From JALYXS01 sp051003795 (GTDB lineage Bacteria; Acidobacteriota; Terriglobia; Bryobacterales; Bryobacteraceae), in the NCBI GenBank assembly GCA_051003795.1, contig JBPCKZ010000238.1:1-19924 (forward strand): 19,924 nt of DNA, given 5' to 3'. The notes beneath the pieces are model-generated. The model ran no database searches. It saw nothing but the letters and a program-made list of their open reading frames with translations, and was not told the DNA's origin. The stretch's first letter is position 1, and the number at the start of each line of letters is the position of its first letter. This document shows positions 1 through 7,109 of the stretch, in pieces. The position numbers were made by a program, and so were the translations under genes.

Positions 1-1279
1 CTTTCCATTGCTGAAAACCGGCTAACCCCAAGCTTTGACTGATAAACCCCATATTCAGCCGGTAATCGAGCGGAGTAAAACTAATTTCGTGTTTGGGCGA
101 ATAGCCGTCCTGCACCAGAACGTTGTACGACCAGACCGAATCGCCCTTGGCCCGGACTTTCGTTACCTCCTGGATTGCCCGATCGTACTGCGCGGGCAAT
201 TCCACCCAGATGTCCACCGCCGAGCGGCCGGTTCCCGTGCCGTCATCCTCCAGGGCCTGGGTGGGCATTACGGTGACCATGTTCTGAATGCCTGCCGCCT
301 GCATGTTCCTAGCCCATTCCTTCAGGGCCGGATACTGGTTTGAGCACGCGCTGATTTCATCGGCGGAAAAATTGTAAAGCGGAATATCCGGCTGATGCCG
401 CGCCGAAACCGCCCGGAACTGCGCAACGCTCGGGGCCGGCGACATTGGCTTGGTTTTACAATTATCGATACCCACTCCGCCGAAATACGAGGCGTTCGTC
501 GAAGTAAGGCCCCAGTCGTCGATAAGGGTGCGTTCCGCCGGACCATTGTCCCAGTCGGGCGAAACGCGGTTACGCAGCAGTTCATGACTCAAATAGATGT
601 CATGGTGCGATGCATCCGCCTGATACGAACTCTTGAAGGACGGCGCCTTCGGCAATGTGAATCCCCAGACATGCAGTGTCAACTGAACTGAAGAATGGCC
701 CTGCTCGCTCGAGATCGTGAAGCGGCCAGTGTAGGATCCGGACGGGGAACCGGGGGGCACGTGAACATCCACCCAGATGGCCTGATTCTCTCCTGGCGCG
801 ACATCGAACGGCGCGGCAGTCAGGACGCCGCGCCGGGCGGGTTGCCCGGTTTCCGGATCGACGAAGGGAATCAGGCCGTCGGGGTACCAGCCGGGCGGGC
901 CGGGCGGGTTTGTGCCGTCGCCAGTGCCGCGCCAATAGTAGGGCGGCGCGCTGGGTACGTAGACGTATTGTTCGCGAAACAGCGCGATATCGTTGCCCGC
1001 GATTGCCGCGGAATCGGGTCCGGTCAAACCTAAGGTCGTAATATCCACGCCGGTGAGACCGCCAGGCGGCCCTTGCACGCCGATCTGGAAGGAATACGTT
1101 TCGTCCCTGGCGGCCCACATGTCGATCCGGGTGGCCGCTCCGGCGGGACTGTCCCGCCATATGCGCGACAGGCTGGATGCCGTCCACGCCAGCGGGACCG
1201 CGGCTTCCGTGTCTTGCATCGCGAAACCGACGCTGCAAAACAGAGCGAGCGACGCGGCTCGGGTTGCCAGCTTACTCAA
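1..1279 (-). CDS. Exported glycoside-hydrolase-like protein (DUF4091/GH123 type), C-terminus outside window
   Basis: Last gene of the operon in this window. The frame is open from a TTG at 1279 to the window edge, about 426 residues without the C-terminus. The TTG overlaps the stop of the ATP-grasp gene (TTGA). It gives an N-terminus with a basic start, a hydrophobic core (ASLALFCSVGFA) and a small-residue cleavage region, so export is likely; starting at the ATG at 1219 would remove this signal. A beta-rich N-terminal part (about 30-205) ends in a typical LTLHVWGFTLP linker. The following region has YNFSADE (Asp307-Glu308), resembling the adjacent Asp-Glu catalytic pair of GH123/DUF4091 hydrolases, then VDIWVELP near 355 and a WSYN motif near 383. 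Such proteins are predicted to cleave N-acetylhexosamine-containing glycans, so a role in trimming or releasing the polymer is possible. Family assignment is fairly secure; substrate is unknown. No good Shine-Dalgarno precedes the TTG. Confidence 0.75.
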   Translation of the reverse strand, partial: MSKLATRAASLALFCSVGFAMQDTEAAVPLAWTASSLSRIWRDSPAGAATRIDMWAARDETYSFQIGVQGPPGGLTGVDITTLGLTGPDSAAIAGNDIALFREQYVYVPSAPPYYWRGTGDGTNPPGPPGWYPDGLIPFVDPETGQPARRGVLTAAPFDVAPGENQAIWVDVHVPPGSPSGSYTGRFTISSEQGHSSVQLTLHVWGFTLPKAPSFKSSYQADASHHDIYLSHELLRNRVSPDWDNGPAERTLIDDWGLTSTNASYFGGVGIDNCKTKPMSPAPSVAQFRAVSARHQPDIPLYNFSADEISACSNQYPALKEWARNMQAAGIQNMVTVMPTQALEDDGTGTGRSAVDIWVELPAQYDRAIQEVTKVRAKGDSVWSYNVLVQDGYSPKHEISFTPLDYRLNMGFISQSLGLAGFQQWK

Positions 1280-2520
1280 TCGCGGGCAACGAGTTGGGCC
1301 GCCGGTTCTTTCTCCGCGGCGGGGGCTGGCGGGTTTGAACCGACCGATGGAGCGCGGCGTTTGAATCCCCCTTGAACATCGAGCACCGCCATTGCGAGCA
1401 ATGGGAGCGGGTCGTCGAGAGCCCAGCAGGCGCCTTCCCGAATGCCGCTGAAGGAAGTTGCCCACTCCTTGAACCCCAGTTTCCCATCGCGCCAATACCG
1501 GAACGACGAGATCACGTCCTGATCCTCGACAATCCATTTTCTACCTTCGCGCGCCGGCGCGGCCTGGACGGGCTGGCCGGTCAGATCGAGATACATCGCT
1601 CGCGCGACATCCATCCCGTTCTCGCCGACGAACAACCGGAAAGTCGCGCCGATTCGCGGATTCACGTCAATCACTTTATACTTCCCATCCCGCGCGTCAT
1701 ACCGGTAGCCGATGTCCAGAATTCCCTGGTATCGAACGGCTTTCATGAACTGGCGCGTGATCGTTTCGACCGCCTCGTTGCCGCGGCAGACGCCGAGGCT
1801 GGTGGCGCCGGTATAGGTGGGGAATAAGCGGATTTTATGACCCGCGAATCCGATCAGGCACTCGGATTTCCGGTTGAAGTAGCAGCACACTTCGGCGTCG
1901 CCCGGAATGTATTCCTGCAGCATCACGTTTTCGCGTTCGGATTCAGGCAACGACTCGTATCTCTTCAACAGCTCCGCCGCGCCTTCCACGATAAACATGC
2001 GCCGTCCGAGGAATCGCTCGAGGCGCACCCCATCGATGCCCTTGAACATCACCGGAAACATGGCGCGTTCGCCATATTCAAGGACATCTTCCTCGGAGTT
2101 CGGGAACAGGCATTCGGCAGTCGGGATTCCCAGCCGCTTGGCGAGCAAGAACATCTCTTTTTTGTCGGCGAGCGACTGCACCAGATCGAAAGGCATATCC
2201 TGGAACCGGAACCATTCCCGAAGCCGTCCGGCATGGGCGGCGACAAACGAGGCGCCGAAGTCGGTTGTTGGAATCAGGATTGACGGGCGTCCGATCTTGC
2301 GTCCCGCTTCGATCAGCAATTTGACATTTTCTTCGGCGGATTCATGTTCAAAATCCCATCGAAACTTCCCTCGCACGTAGCGGGAGAAAGCGGGCAGCGC
2401 AAATGGATTCGCCTCGACAATATAGACCGGCACGCCCCACCGGCCAAGGCTGCGCGCGATTCCCAAAGGGCCGTGGCGTTTGGCCTGAAGGATGACGACG
2501 GGAGTGGATGAATCAAGCAT
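1276..2520 (-). CDS. ATP-grasp ligase (carboxylate-amine ligase-like)
   Basis: A 414-residue ATP-grasp protein. The N-terminal domain begins with a Rossmann-like strand (PVVILQAKRHGPLGIARSLG) and contains ILIPTTD near 81-87. The ATP-binding part starts near 118 with ADKKEMFLLAKRLGIPTAECLFP, a typical ATP-grasp entry. The lysine in FPVMFKG (160), the LQEYIPG segment (201-207) and the metal-binding VIDVNPRIG (283-291, Asp285 and Asn287) complete the active site. Family members join a carboxylate to an amine, using ATP through an acyl-phosphate. I chose the ATG at 2520: it overlaps the ComB stop by 8 bp (ATGCTTGA) and leaves a compact N-terminus; a longer frame to 2562 would run further into comB. 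Coupling to comA/comB suggests a sulfonated acid could be the carboxylate substrate, but this is inference. The last 25 residues are Pro/Ala-rich and probably disordered. Confidence 0.85.
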   Translation of the reverse strand: MLDSSTPVVILQAKRHGPLGIARSLGRWGVPVYIVEANPFALPAFSRYVRGKFRWDFEHESAEENVKLLIEAGRKIGRPSILIPTTDFGASFVAAHAGRLREWFRFQDMPFDLVQSLADKKEMFLLAKRLGIPTAECLFPNSEEDVLEYGERAMFPVMFKGIDGVRLERFLGRRMFIVEGAAELLKRYESLPESERENVMLQEYIPGDAEVCCYFNRKSECLIGFAGHKIRLFPTYTGATSLGVCRGNEAVETITRQFMKAVRYQGILDIGYRYDARDGKYKVIDVNPRIGATFRLFVGENGMDVARAMYLDLTGQPVQAAPAREGRKWIVEDQDVISSFRYWRDGKLGFKEWATSFSGIREGACWALDDPLPLLAMAVLDVQGGFKRRAPSVGSNPPAPAAEKEPAAQLVARD

Positions 2521-3256
2521 GGGCTTCGTGCGCGCGTGCAACGGGCCTGACGGCGAGCTCAACGACCTCGCCGCTCTCCATCCGGAACGCGGTACTCAGA
2601 TCGTTGATGCGATCGAGGATGTAATCCAGATCCTTGCCGTACCCGGTTCTCTCGAGGTATTTCGCGCTGTTGCCGCTCGCGCAGGCCCGCGGGGGAACGT
2701 TGTGCCAGCGCTCCACGATTTCCGCCGATGCCTCGTCCGCAGGCTCGTATCCCGCACCCATCAAAATGCCGCCCGTCCACGCGCAGCACATCTGATCTTC
2801 TTCGCGGAACTCGCCGCGGCTTCCGGCGCCGATGATCGCGACACTCGGGTGCCGGCCGATCAGATGTTGCGCCACGGCCTCATAATTCCGGAAGCACGCC
2901 AGATAGGTCGCTTCCGCGCCGGCGGCCTCGAAGATCAGCCGCGTGCCGGAACTGGAGAGCAAGACCAGAGACCTCTCGATATCCGTGCGCTCCGACAACT
3001 CGGCGGGACTGTTGGTCATCTCGAATCCGTCCGGCCGGACGCCGGCAAGTTCGCCGGCAAGCAGACAGCCGGGCAGCGATGCCGCCAGTTTACGTGCCTC
3101 GTCGAGCGAGTGGACGGGATAGCAACGGCGGCCTAGAGCGACGGCGGTGATTGCCATGGTGGTCGCGCGGATCACGTCAATGGCGATCACGGCGTGGCCC
3201 GCGCGATACTTCCGCGCGCTTTCGGGAAAGCAGTCGATTACGAATGTCTTTGGCAT
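2513..3256 (-). CDS. comB: 2-phosphosulfolactate phosphatase family protein (ComB)
   Basis: 247 residues, the usual size for the ComB family. Recognisable blocks in order: IDVIRATT (26-33), CLLAGELAGVRPDGFEMTNSP (64-84), VLLSSSGTRLI (98-108), and IIGAGSRGEFREEDQMCCAW (141-160) with the acidic Glu152-Glu153-Asp154 cluster. The known reaction is hydrolysis of (R)-2-phospho-3-sulfolactate to 3-sulfolactate, Mg-dependent and cytoplasmic. The start is the ATG at 3256, preceded by GGGAG with 7 bases spacing (3264-3268), only 2 bp after the comA stop. The stop overlaps the ATP-grasp start. ComA directly upstream supports the function. Together they would give sulfolactate from phosphoenolpyruvate and sulfite. 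No coenzyme M genes are visible, so the product probably has another use here. Confidence 0.85.
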   Translation of the reverse strand: MPKTFVIDCFPESARKYRAGHAVIAIDVIRATTMAITAVALGRRCYPVHSLDEARKLAASLPGCLLAGELAGVRPDGFEMTNSPAELSERTDIERSLVLLSSSGTRLIFEAAGAEATYLACFRNYEAVAQHLIGRHPSVAIIGAGSRGEFREEDQMCCAWTGGILMGAGYEPADEASAEIVERWHNVPPRACASGNSAKYLERTGYGKDLDYILDRINDLSTAFRMESGEVVELAVRPVARAHEAHA

Positions 3257-3258
3257 GT

Positions 3259-4095
3259 TTAATCTCCCGTGACGGCCGCGCGGTTCGCCGCCCGGGGGGC
3301 CGGCGGCTCGGGCCTTAGGTTCGGTTTCCCAAACGCGTCCGAATGCAGGCCCCGGCGATAGATTTCCACCCGCAGCAGCTCCTCGAGACGAATGTTGCAG
3401 AGGCGAACCATGCGGCCGAAGTGGTCGAGCAGAGCGAACTGGCTGGGCTTGTTCGGCGCTTCGAAGGTGATCCGCTCCAACCCGAACGCCTCGGCGAACA
3501 TGTCGGCATAAGCGGGATTCAAATTCCCGGAATCGTCGAAAAGCCCCACGCCTTTGGCGCTCTCGCGCGCTTCCACGACCAGCTCGACCGCGCCCGCGTC
3601 GAGCCATCTCCAGCCCTGGTCGATTAGCTCCCCGATGGTGTCCTGGTCGAAAGCGCCGCCGTGTTTCTTGCCGAGTTCGAACTGCACCTCCAATCCCCGC
3701 GAATGCGCCATTTGAATCACGTCCCGGGCTTCGAGCGGCATGTCGGTGAAGCCTTCGCCGCACTCGATGCGAGTGAATCCGATATCGGCGCAGAGGTCCA
3801 GATAATCTTCGAGACGCTCCTGTTGAACCGCGACTTCGAAAGGTCCTCCGCCGGTCACCGTGGCCACGCGATACTTCTTCGCGGCGGCGACCTTCGCCCG
3901 GGTGGCGCTCTCGCTCGCGACCTGCCAGCATGCCATCGAAACCTTGAGAATCGAGATCAAATGAGCGCTCTGATCCAGATGGGATTCGACGGTCACCGGG
4001 TCGTAACCGGGATCGAACGGACTAATGAGAGGCGGAAGGTCCGGCACTCCTAGGCGTTTCAAATATTCCTTGGTGTGTATGTTGTTGGCGATCAT
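3259..4095 (-). CDS. comA: Phosphosulfolactate synthase family protein (ComA)
   Basis: 278 residues, slightly longer than archaeal ComA because of a Pro/Ala-rich C-terminal tail (about 260-278). Conserved ComA features: VTGGGPFEVAV (80-90), GFTRIECGEGFTDMP (106-120), VQFELGKKHGG (137-147), ELVVEARESAKGVGLFD (171-187) and ITFEAPNKPSQF (209-220). ComA is a TIM-barrel enzyme adding sulfite to phosphoenolpyruvate to give phosphosulfolactate. Position 111-116 (ECGEGF) differs from the more usual E-x-S-D-G pattern as I remember it, so a related substrate cannot be excluded. The ATG at 4095 overlaps the methyltransferase stop (ATGA); a longer open frame upstream is a shadow of that gene. ComB follows after 2 bp. 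Family assignment is strong; physiological product is inferred. Confidence 0.82.
   Translation of the reverse strand: MIANNIHTKEYLKRLGVPDLPPLISPFDPGYDPVTVESHLDQSAHLISILKVSMACWQVASESATRAKVAAAKKYRVATVTGGGPFEVAVQQERLEDYLDLCADIGFTRIECGEGFTDMPLEARDVIQMAHSRGLEVQFELGKKHGGAFDQDTIGELIDQGWRWLDAGAVELVVEARESAKGVGLFDDSGNLNPAYADMFAEAFGLERITFEAPNKPSQFALLDHFGRMVRLCNIRLEELLRVEIYRRGLHSDAFGKPNLRPEPPAPRAANRAAVTGD
3264..3268 (-). promoter_or_regulatory. Shine-Dalgarno of comB
   Basis: Minus-strand GGGAG, seven bases before the comB ATG at 3256, at the end of comA. It rules out longer frames reaching into comA. Confidence 0.6.
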
Positions 4096-4925
4096 GGCGT
4101 TTCCTTTCCCGTGGCGATTTTCCTCGCCAGGACGATGCAATGCGCGCCGGTCGATCGCGGGATCGGAACTCCCCCATCGGCCCTGCGCTGTAACCAGTCG
4201 TTCAGTTGGTGTCCTCGGCGGTTCGAAATCAGTTCGCGGTTCCAGAACGTGAACGGTCCGAAACCGGCGGTGCAGCCCGCTATTTTCTTCAGCCCCGCGC
4301 GCGATAGCGCGCGCTCGAGTTGCCGGATGGAATGCGCGCGCGCGCGTAACGGCGCGTTGCGCCATCCGGACCGGCTCAGTATTGTCCGAAGGAAGCGTTT
4401 CACCGGCTCGATCGCGGGGCTCAATCGAGGATCGATAATTCGATTGAGAGCGAGGACATTATCGACGGTGGCGATCAGGTAACCGCCGGCCTTCAGAACG
4501 CGCGCGATCTCGCGTACCGGCGCATCGAGCGATTCCAGCCAGGGCAAAACGCCGATGGCCGCGGCAACATCGAACGTCCCGCTTGCGAACCGCAGATGGT
4601 TGATGTCGGCAAGCTCCGTGCACACCTTGTCGTCCATCCCGCTCTCGCGCGCAAGCTCGCGAGTCATGTGCAGCATGGCTTCGACGCTGTCGGTGGCCGT
4701 CACGAGGTGTCCACGCCTGGCCAGCGTGATCGTCGTCGCTCCGGCGCCGCAACCGGCTTCGAGCATGAGCGATCCGGGAGCGAGATTGAGGCCGTCGATA
4801 AATGCCAGGACCCGATCCCGCCGGCGCGCGTAAATGGCGGATTGCACCGCGCCGGCCTCGTAAATTTCCCGCCAGTACGGCGCTGCATCGTGGAAGTATT
4901 CGTTCACGAGCTTCTGATGCGTCAT
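4092..4925 (-). CDS. SAM-dependent methyltransferase (class I), second of a tandem pair
   Basis: 277 residues. Class I Rossmann methyltransferase with motif I LEAGCGAG (55-62), an acidic residue ending strand 2 (VTATDS), a DINHL segment for motif II, and AAIGVLPWLE around strand 4. The C-terminal half carries an HSIRQLERALSRAGL segment and FGPFTFWNRELIS, both shared with the upstream methyltransferase, so the two arose by duplication. The start overlaps the previous stop and the end overlaps the comA start (ATGA both times). The substrate is unknown; the context suggests a sugar, a glycan precursor, or the acid that decorates it. There is no signal peptide or membrane segment, so it acts in the cytoplasm. 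Confidence 0.83.
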   Translation of the reverse strand: MTHQKLVNEYFHDAAPYWREIYEAGAVQSAIYARRRDRVLAFIDGLNLAPGSLMLEAGCGAGATTITLARRGHLVTATDSVEAMLHMTRELARESGMDDKVCTELADINHLRFASGTFDVAAAIGVLPWLESLDAPVREIARVLKAGGYLIATVDNVLALNRIIDPRLSPAIEPVKRFLRTILSRSGWRNAPLRARAHSIRQLERALSRAGLKKIAGCTAGFGPFTFWNRELISNRRGHQLNDWLQRRADGGVPIPRSTGAHCIVLARKIATGKETP

Positions 4926-5722
4926 TGGTCGAGGCCTTTATGCGCTAACACCGTGTAAACATGCCCCGCGCTGCGGAGCAGCGGCATGCCTCGATCGGCG
5001 GCGGCTTGGAGTTTCCGATGGATTCGGATCGCGAGCGGGTCTGAAAACAAGACGCACTTGAAAATCGAAAACGGGCCGAAGCCCAGGGTTTGTCCGGAGA
5101 CGATCCGTAGGCCGGAGCTCTCGACGGCGCGGTTCAATTGCCGTATGGAATACACGCCGGGCCGGGCTTTCCGTTTTGTCCGGCGCACGAGTCTTTTCAG
5201 TGCGTCGAGCGCTGGATTCAGCGATGGATCGAGCAAACGATAGAGGGCCCAGCGGTTGTCGGTCGTGACGATCAGATGACCGCCGGGCGCGACGACGCGC
5301 GCCAGCTGGTCGATCGCCGGTTCGAGTTTCTCGAGCCATTCGGTCACCCCGACGGCCAGCACGAGCCGGAATGCGCCTGTCGAAAATGGCAAGTGGCGCA
5401 CATCGCCGAGCAGCCCTCGGACAATCTCGCCGGATTTCGACGCCAGCTTGCGCGTCAGCTCCAGCATCGCCGGCGCAACGTCGAGCGCGTAGACGGAATA
5501 GCCTCGCCGGGCGAGCGCGACGGAAATCACTCCGGGGCCGCACCCCACTTCGAGGACATTCGCTCGTTCCGGCAGCGCCAGCGCATCGGCAAGGTGCAAT
5601 ATCAGATCGCGGCGCTGCTGGTAAATCCTCGCGTAAACGTCATCGCGGTCGTAGATATCGCGCCACTCATCGGCGGTGCGATGAAAATGACGGCTGACCA
5701 ACTGCTGAAGGGGTCCGCTCAA
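4922..5722 (-). CDS. SAM-dependent methyltransferase (class I), first of a tandem pair
   Basis: 266 residues. Motif I is LEVGCGPG (57-64), followed by VYALDVAPAM (strand 2 acidic residue), GDVRHLPF and AVGVTEWLE. The end contains YSIRQLNRAVESSGL and FGPFSIFKCVLFS, matching the downstream paralog. I place the start at TTG 5722, overlapping the deacetylase stop (TTGA), with GGGAG ten bases upstream (5733-5737). This start aligns the N-terminus (MSGPLQQLVSRHFH) with that of the paralog (MTHQKLVNEYFH). The same frame stays open to 6082, but that extension lies inside the deacetylase gene and does not align with the paralog. Substrate unknown. Confidence 0.82.
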   Translation of the reverse strand: MSGPLQQLVSRHFHRTADEWRDIYDRDDVYARIYQQRRDLILHLADALALPERANVLEVGCGPGVISVALARRGYSVYALDVAPAMLELTRKLASKSGEIVRGLLGDVRHLPFSTGAFRLVLAVGVTEWLEKLEPAIDQLARVVAPGGHLIVTTDNRWALYRLLDPSLNPALDALKRLVRRTKRKARPGVYSIRQLNRAVESSGLRIVSGQTLGFGPFSIFKCVLFSDPLAIRIHRKLQAAADRGMPLLRSAGHVYTVLAHKGLDQ

Positions 5723-6717
5723 TTCACCAGATCTCCCATCGAAAGCACCCGCAGATCGCCCCGCTCGCGCAATCCGCGCGCGTACTCGAGAACCGCGCGC
5801 AAGCCCGGCAACATGCGTTCGGTCTGTTCCGCCATGTCGGTCGGGTGGAACCAGAGATGGAACACGCGCTTGTCCCGGACGGCCGCATCCAAGCCTTTTA
5901 TCGCGCGCTTCACGGTCAGCGATACCGGGTTGTAAGCGCGCCCGGGTTTCATCGGAAACCAAAGCATCGATGCTGGCGTGTGCCATAAGCCGTCCGAATC
6001 GCGCTCGGGCAGGCGCACCGGCGGCTCCTTCGCGACGAGCACGTTGAACAGGTGGCCGGCGCGCTTCACCGCTTCCGGCCATCTCTCCGCTTCATACCAT
6101 TGCGGCTCCGGGCTGCGATAGCACGTGAAATTGAAAGCGCGCAGCAGATCCAGATGGCCGACGCGATTGCGGGGAAAAACAAAGGAGCGCATCCGGATTC
6201 CCAATTCATCGGCCAGCTTGACGCACGCGGCGAGTTCGCTTTCGGCGGTTGCCCGCGAACAGCCGGGATCGCCAAAGATCACATGCGAGAACGTGTGACA
6301 TCCGATCTCCTGCGGCACGGGGCAGGAACGGATCTTTTCCATCAGGCTGCGGCCATAAAACGCGGGGTGGCTCGCCTCGGTGCCGCCCGGGTCGTGCGTG
6401 AACCATTCATGCGAAACCCAGTCATGACAAGGACGGACAATTTCGGGATGATTCCCGCCGCCCGAATGGGAGCATTCACCCAGGAACAGATGGCCGACGG
6501 TGCACCAAGTCGCGCTCACGTCGAATTCGGCGAACAGGTCCAGCAGGCGCTCGACCACGGCGCGCTCCCTGCGGCACGTCTCGCGGAACCTGCCCGGGCC
6601 GAAGAGGTCGAGGGTGCCCCAGATGAGCTCGAAATCGAGGCTGATCGTAAATATGCCCGTGTCGAAAGTAACGGGTGCGCCGGCGGGGATCGGCATTCGG
6701 GAAATTTTTTGCATCAC
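5719..6717 (-). CDS. Polysaccharide deacetylase (NodB fold)
   Basis: 332 residues from a GTG at 6717 (an ATG follows at 6714; either start overlaps the preceding stop). NodB-type metal-dependent deacetylase: ISLDFELIWGT carries the first acidic motif (Asp28, Glu30), EIGCHTFSH gives the metal-binding His141 and His145, and FPRNRVGHLD near 181-190 fits the third motif. The Trp-rich part near 268-290 ends with VFHLWFHPTDM, typical of the last catalytic motif. No signal peptide is visible, so it probably removes an N-acetyl group from a cytoplasmic sugar or lipid-linked oligosaccharide rather than from the finished polymer. A free amine made here could be the acceptor for the ATP-grasp ligase four genes downstream (inference). 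The stop overlaps the next gene (TTGA). Confidence 0.87.
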   Translation of the reverse strand: MMQKISRMPIPAGAPVTFDTGIFTISLDFELIWGTLDLFGPGRFRETCRRERAVVERLLDLFAEFDVSATWCTVGHLFLGECSHSGGGNHPEIVRPCHDWVSHEWFTHDPGGTEASHPAFYGRSLMEKIRSCPVPQEIGCHTFSHVIFGDPGCSRATAESELAACVKLADELGIRMRSFVFPRNRVGHLDLLRAFNFTCYRSPEPQWYEAERWPEAVKRAGHLFNVLVAKEPPVRLPERDSDGLWHTPASMLWFPMKPGRAYNPVSLTVKRAIKGLDAAVRDKRVFHLWFHPTDMAEQTERMLPGLRAVLEYARGLRERGDLRVLSMGDLVN

Positions 6718-7109
6718 AGGCTGGAGTCGCCATCATAAGAGGAGGGAGCCCAAGCGGCGGGATTGCGGAGGCTCTCCGCCAGTTCCGGCCTTCGCGACAG
6801 ATAGAAGGAAGACCAACCCGGCAGTTTGCGGCGGTAGGGGGCAAATTCATCGAACACGCGGGTGTTTTCAAGATCGCAGCCCACGTTTTCAAGCGCGTGA
6901 ATGCCTTCCGCGCGGCATCGGGCGAGCGCCCGGCGGAGGATCGCGGCGCAATAACACCAAGCGATCGAAGGTGGCGCGCCAGGCGATTGGAGTCCCGGTC
7001 CAATTGCTGAAACGTAAGCGACGTTTGGGTTCCGCAAATCGCCGGTGCGTGAGGCAACAGTACCGATTGCCGGGTCACGGAATCGTGAGCCAACGGGGGG
7101 GGTGCTCAT
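6714..7109 (-). pseudogene. Composite remnant: start of an AMP-binding ligase joined to the C-terminus of a GNAT-type acyltransferase
   Basis: An open frame of 131 codons runs from an ATG overlapping the upstream glycosyltransferase stop (ATGA) to a TGA touching the deacetylase start. Its last 80 or so residues (from about IAWCYCAAILRRALARC to AAWAPSSYDGDSSL) resemble the C-terminal part of GNAT-type acyltransferases found in polysaccharide loci, but the acetyl-CoA-binding core is missing. Its first 48 codons make no sense in this frame; in the neighbouring frame the same bases encode the start of an adenylate-forming ligase (see 6953-7093). So a deletion appears to have joined the beginning of one gene to the end of another. 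The frame nevertheless stays open throughout, keeping the overlaps with both neighbours. A functional protein is unlikely. Confidence 0.65.
6953..7093 (-). pseudogene. N-terminal fragment of an AMP-binding (adenylate-forming) ligase
   Basis: Read from 7093 on the minus strand, the bases encode LAHDSVTRQ followed by HAPAICGTQTSLTFQQLD and RDSNRLARHLRSLGV. This matches the opening of AMP-binding/NRPS-type adenylation domains (pattern: P-x-A-x-A...LTY-x-ELD-x-x-x-NRLARHLR-x-LGV). Only about 47 of the usual 500 or so residues remain; the signature motifs of the family are absent. Immediately upstream in this frame is a TGA, so there is no start. If one C were removed from the C8 tract (plus-strand G8 at 7095-7102), the ATG at 7109 would read straight into it as MSTPPLAHDS. 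That suggests the original gene started there. Confidence 0.6.

Noticed and set aside
2492..3136. Plus-strand open frames opposite the operon, such as this one and others near 5138-5935 and 14745-15872
   Set aside because: They lie antisense to well-recognised genes, have no family similarity, and show the composition expected for complements of high-GC genes.
4298..4370. GC-alternating stretch and an inverted repeat (CCGGATGG at 4323-4330, CCATCCGG at 4362-4369)
   Set aside because: It lies inside a methyltransferase gene and is explained by Arg/Ala codons; no terminator tail or regulatory context.
6830..6837. A second GGCGGTAG, on the plus strand
   Set aside because: It is antisense to the operon inside the remnant gene and lacks the final C and any leader context; treated as chance.
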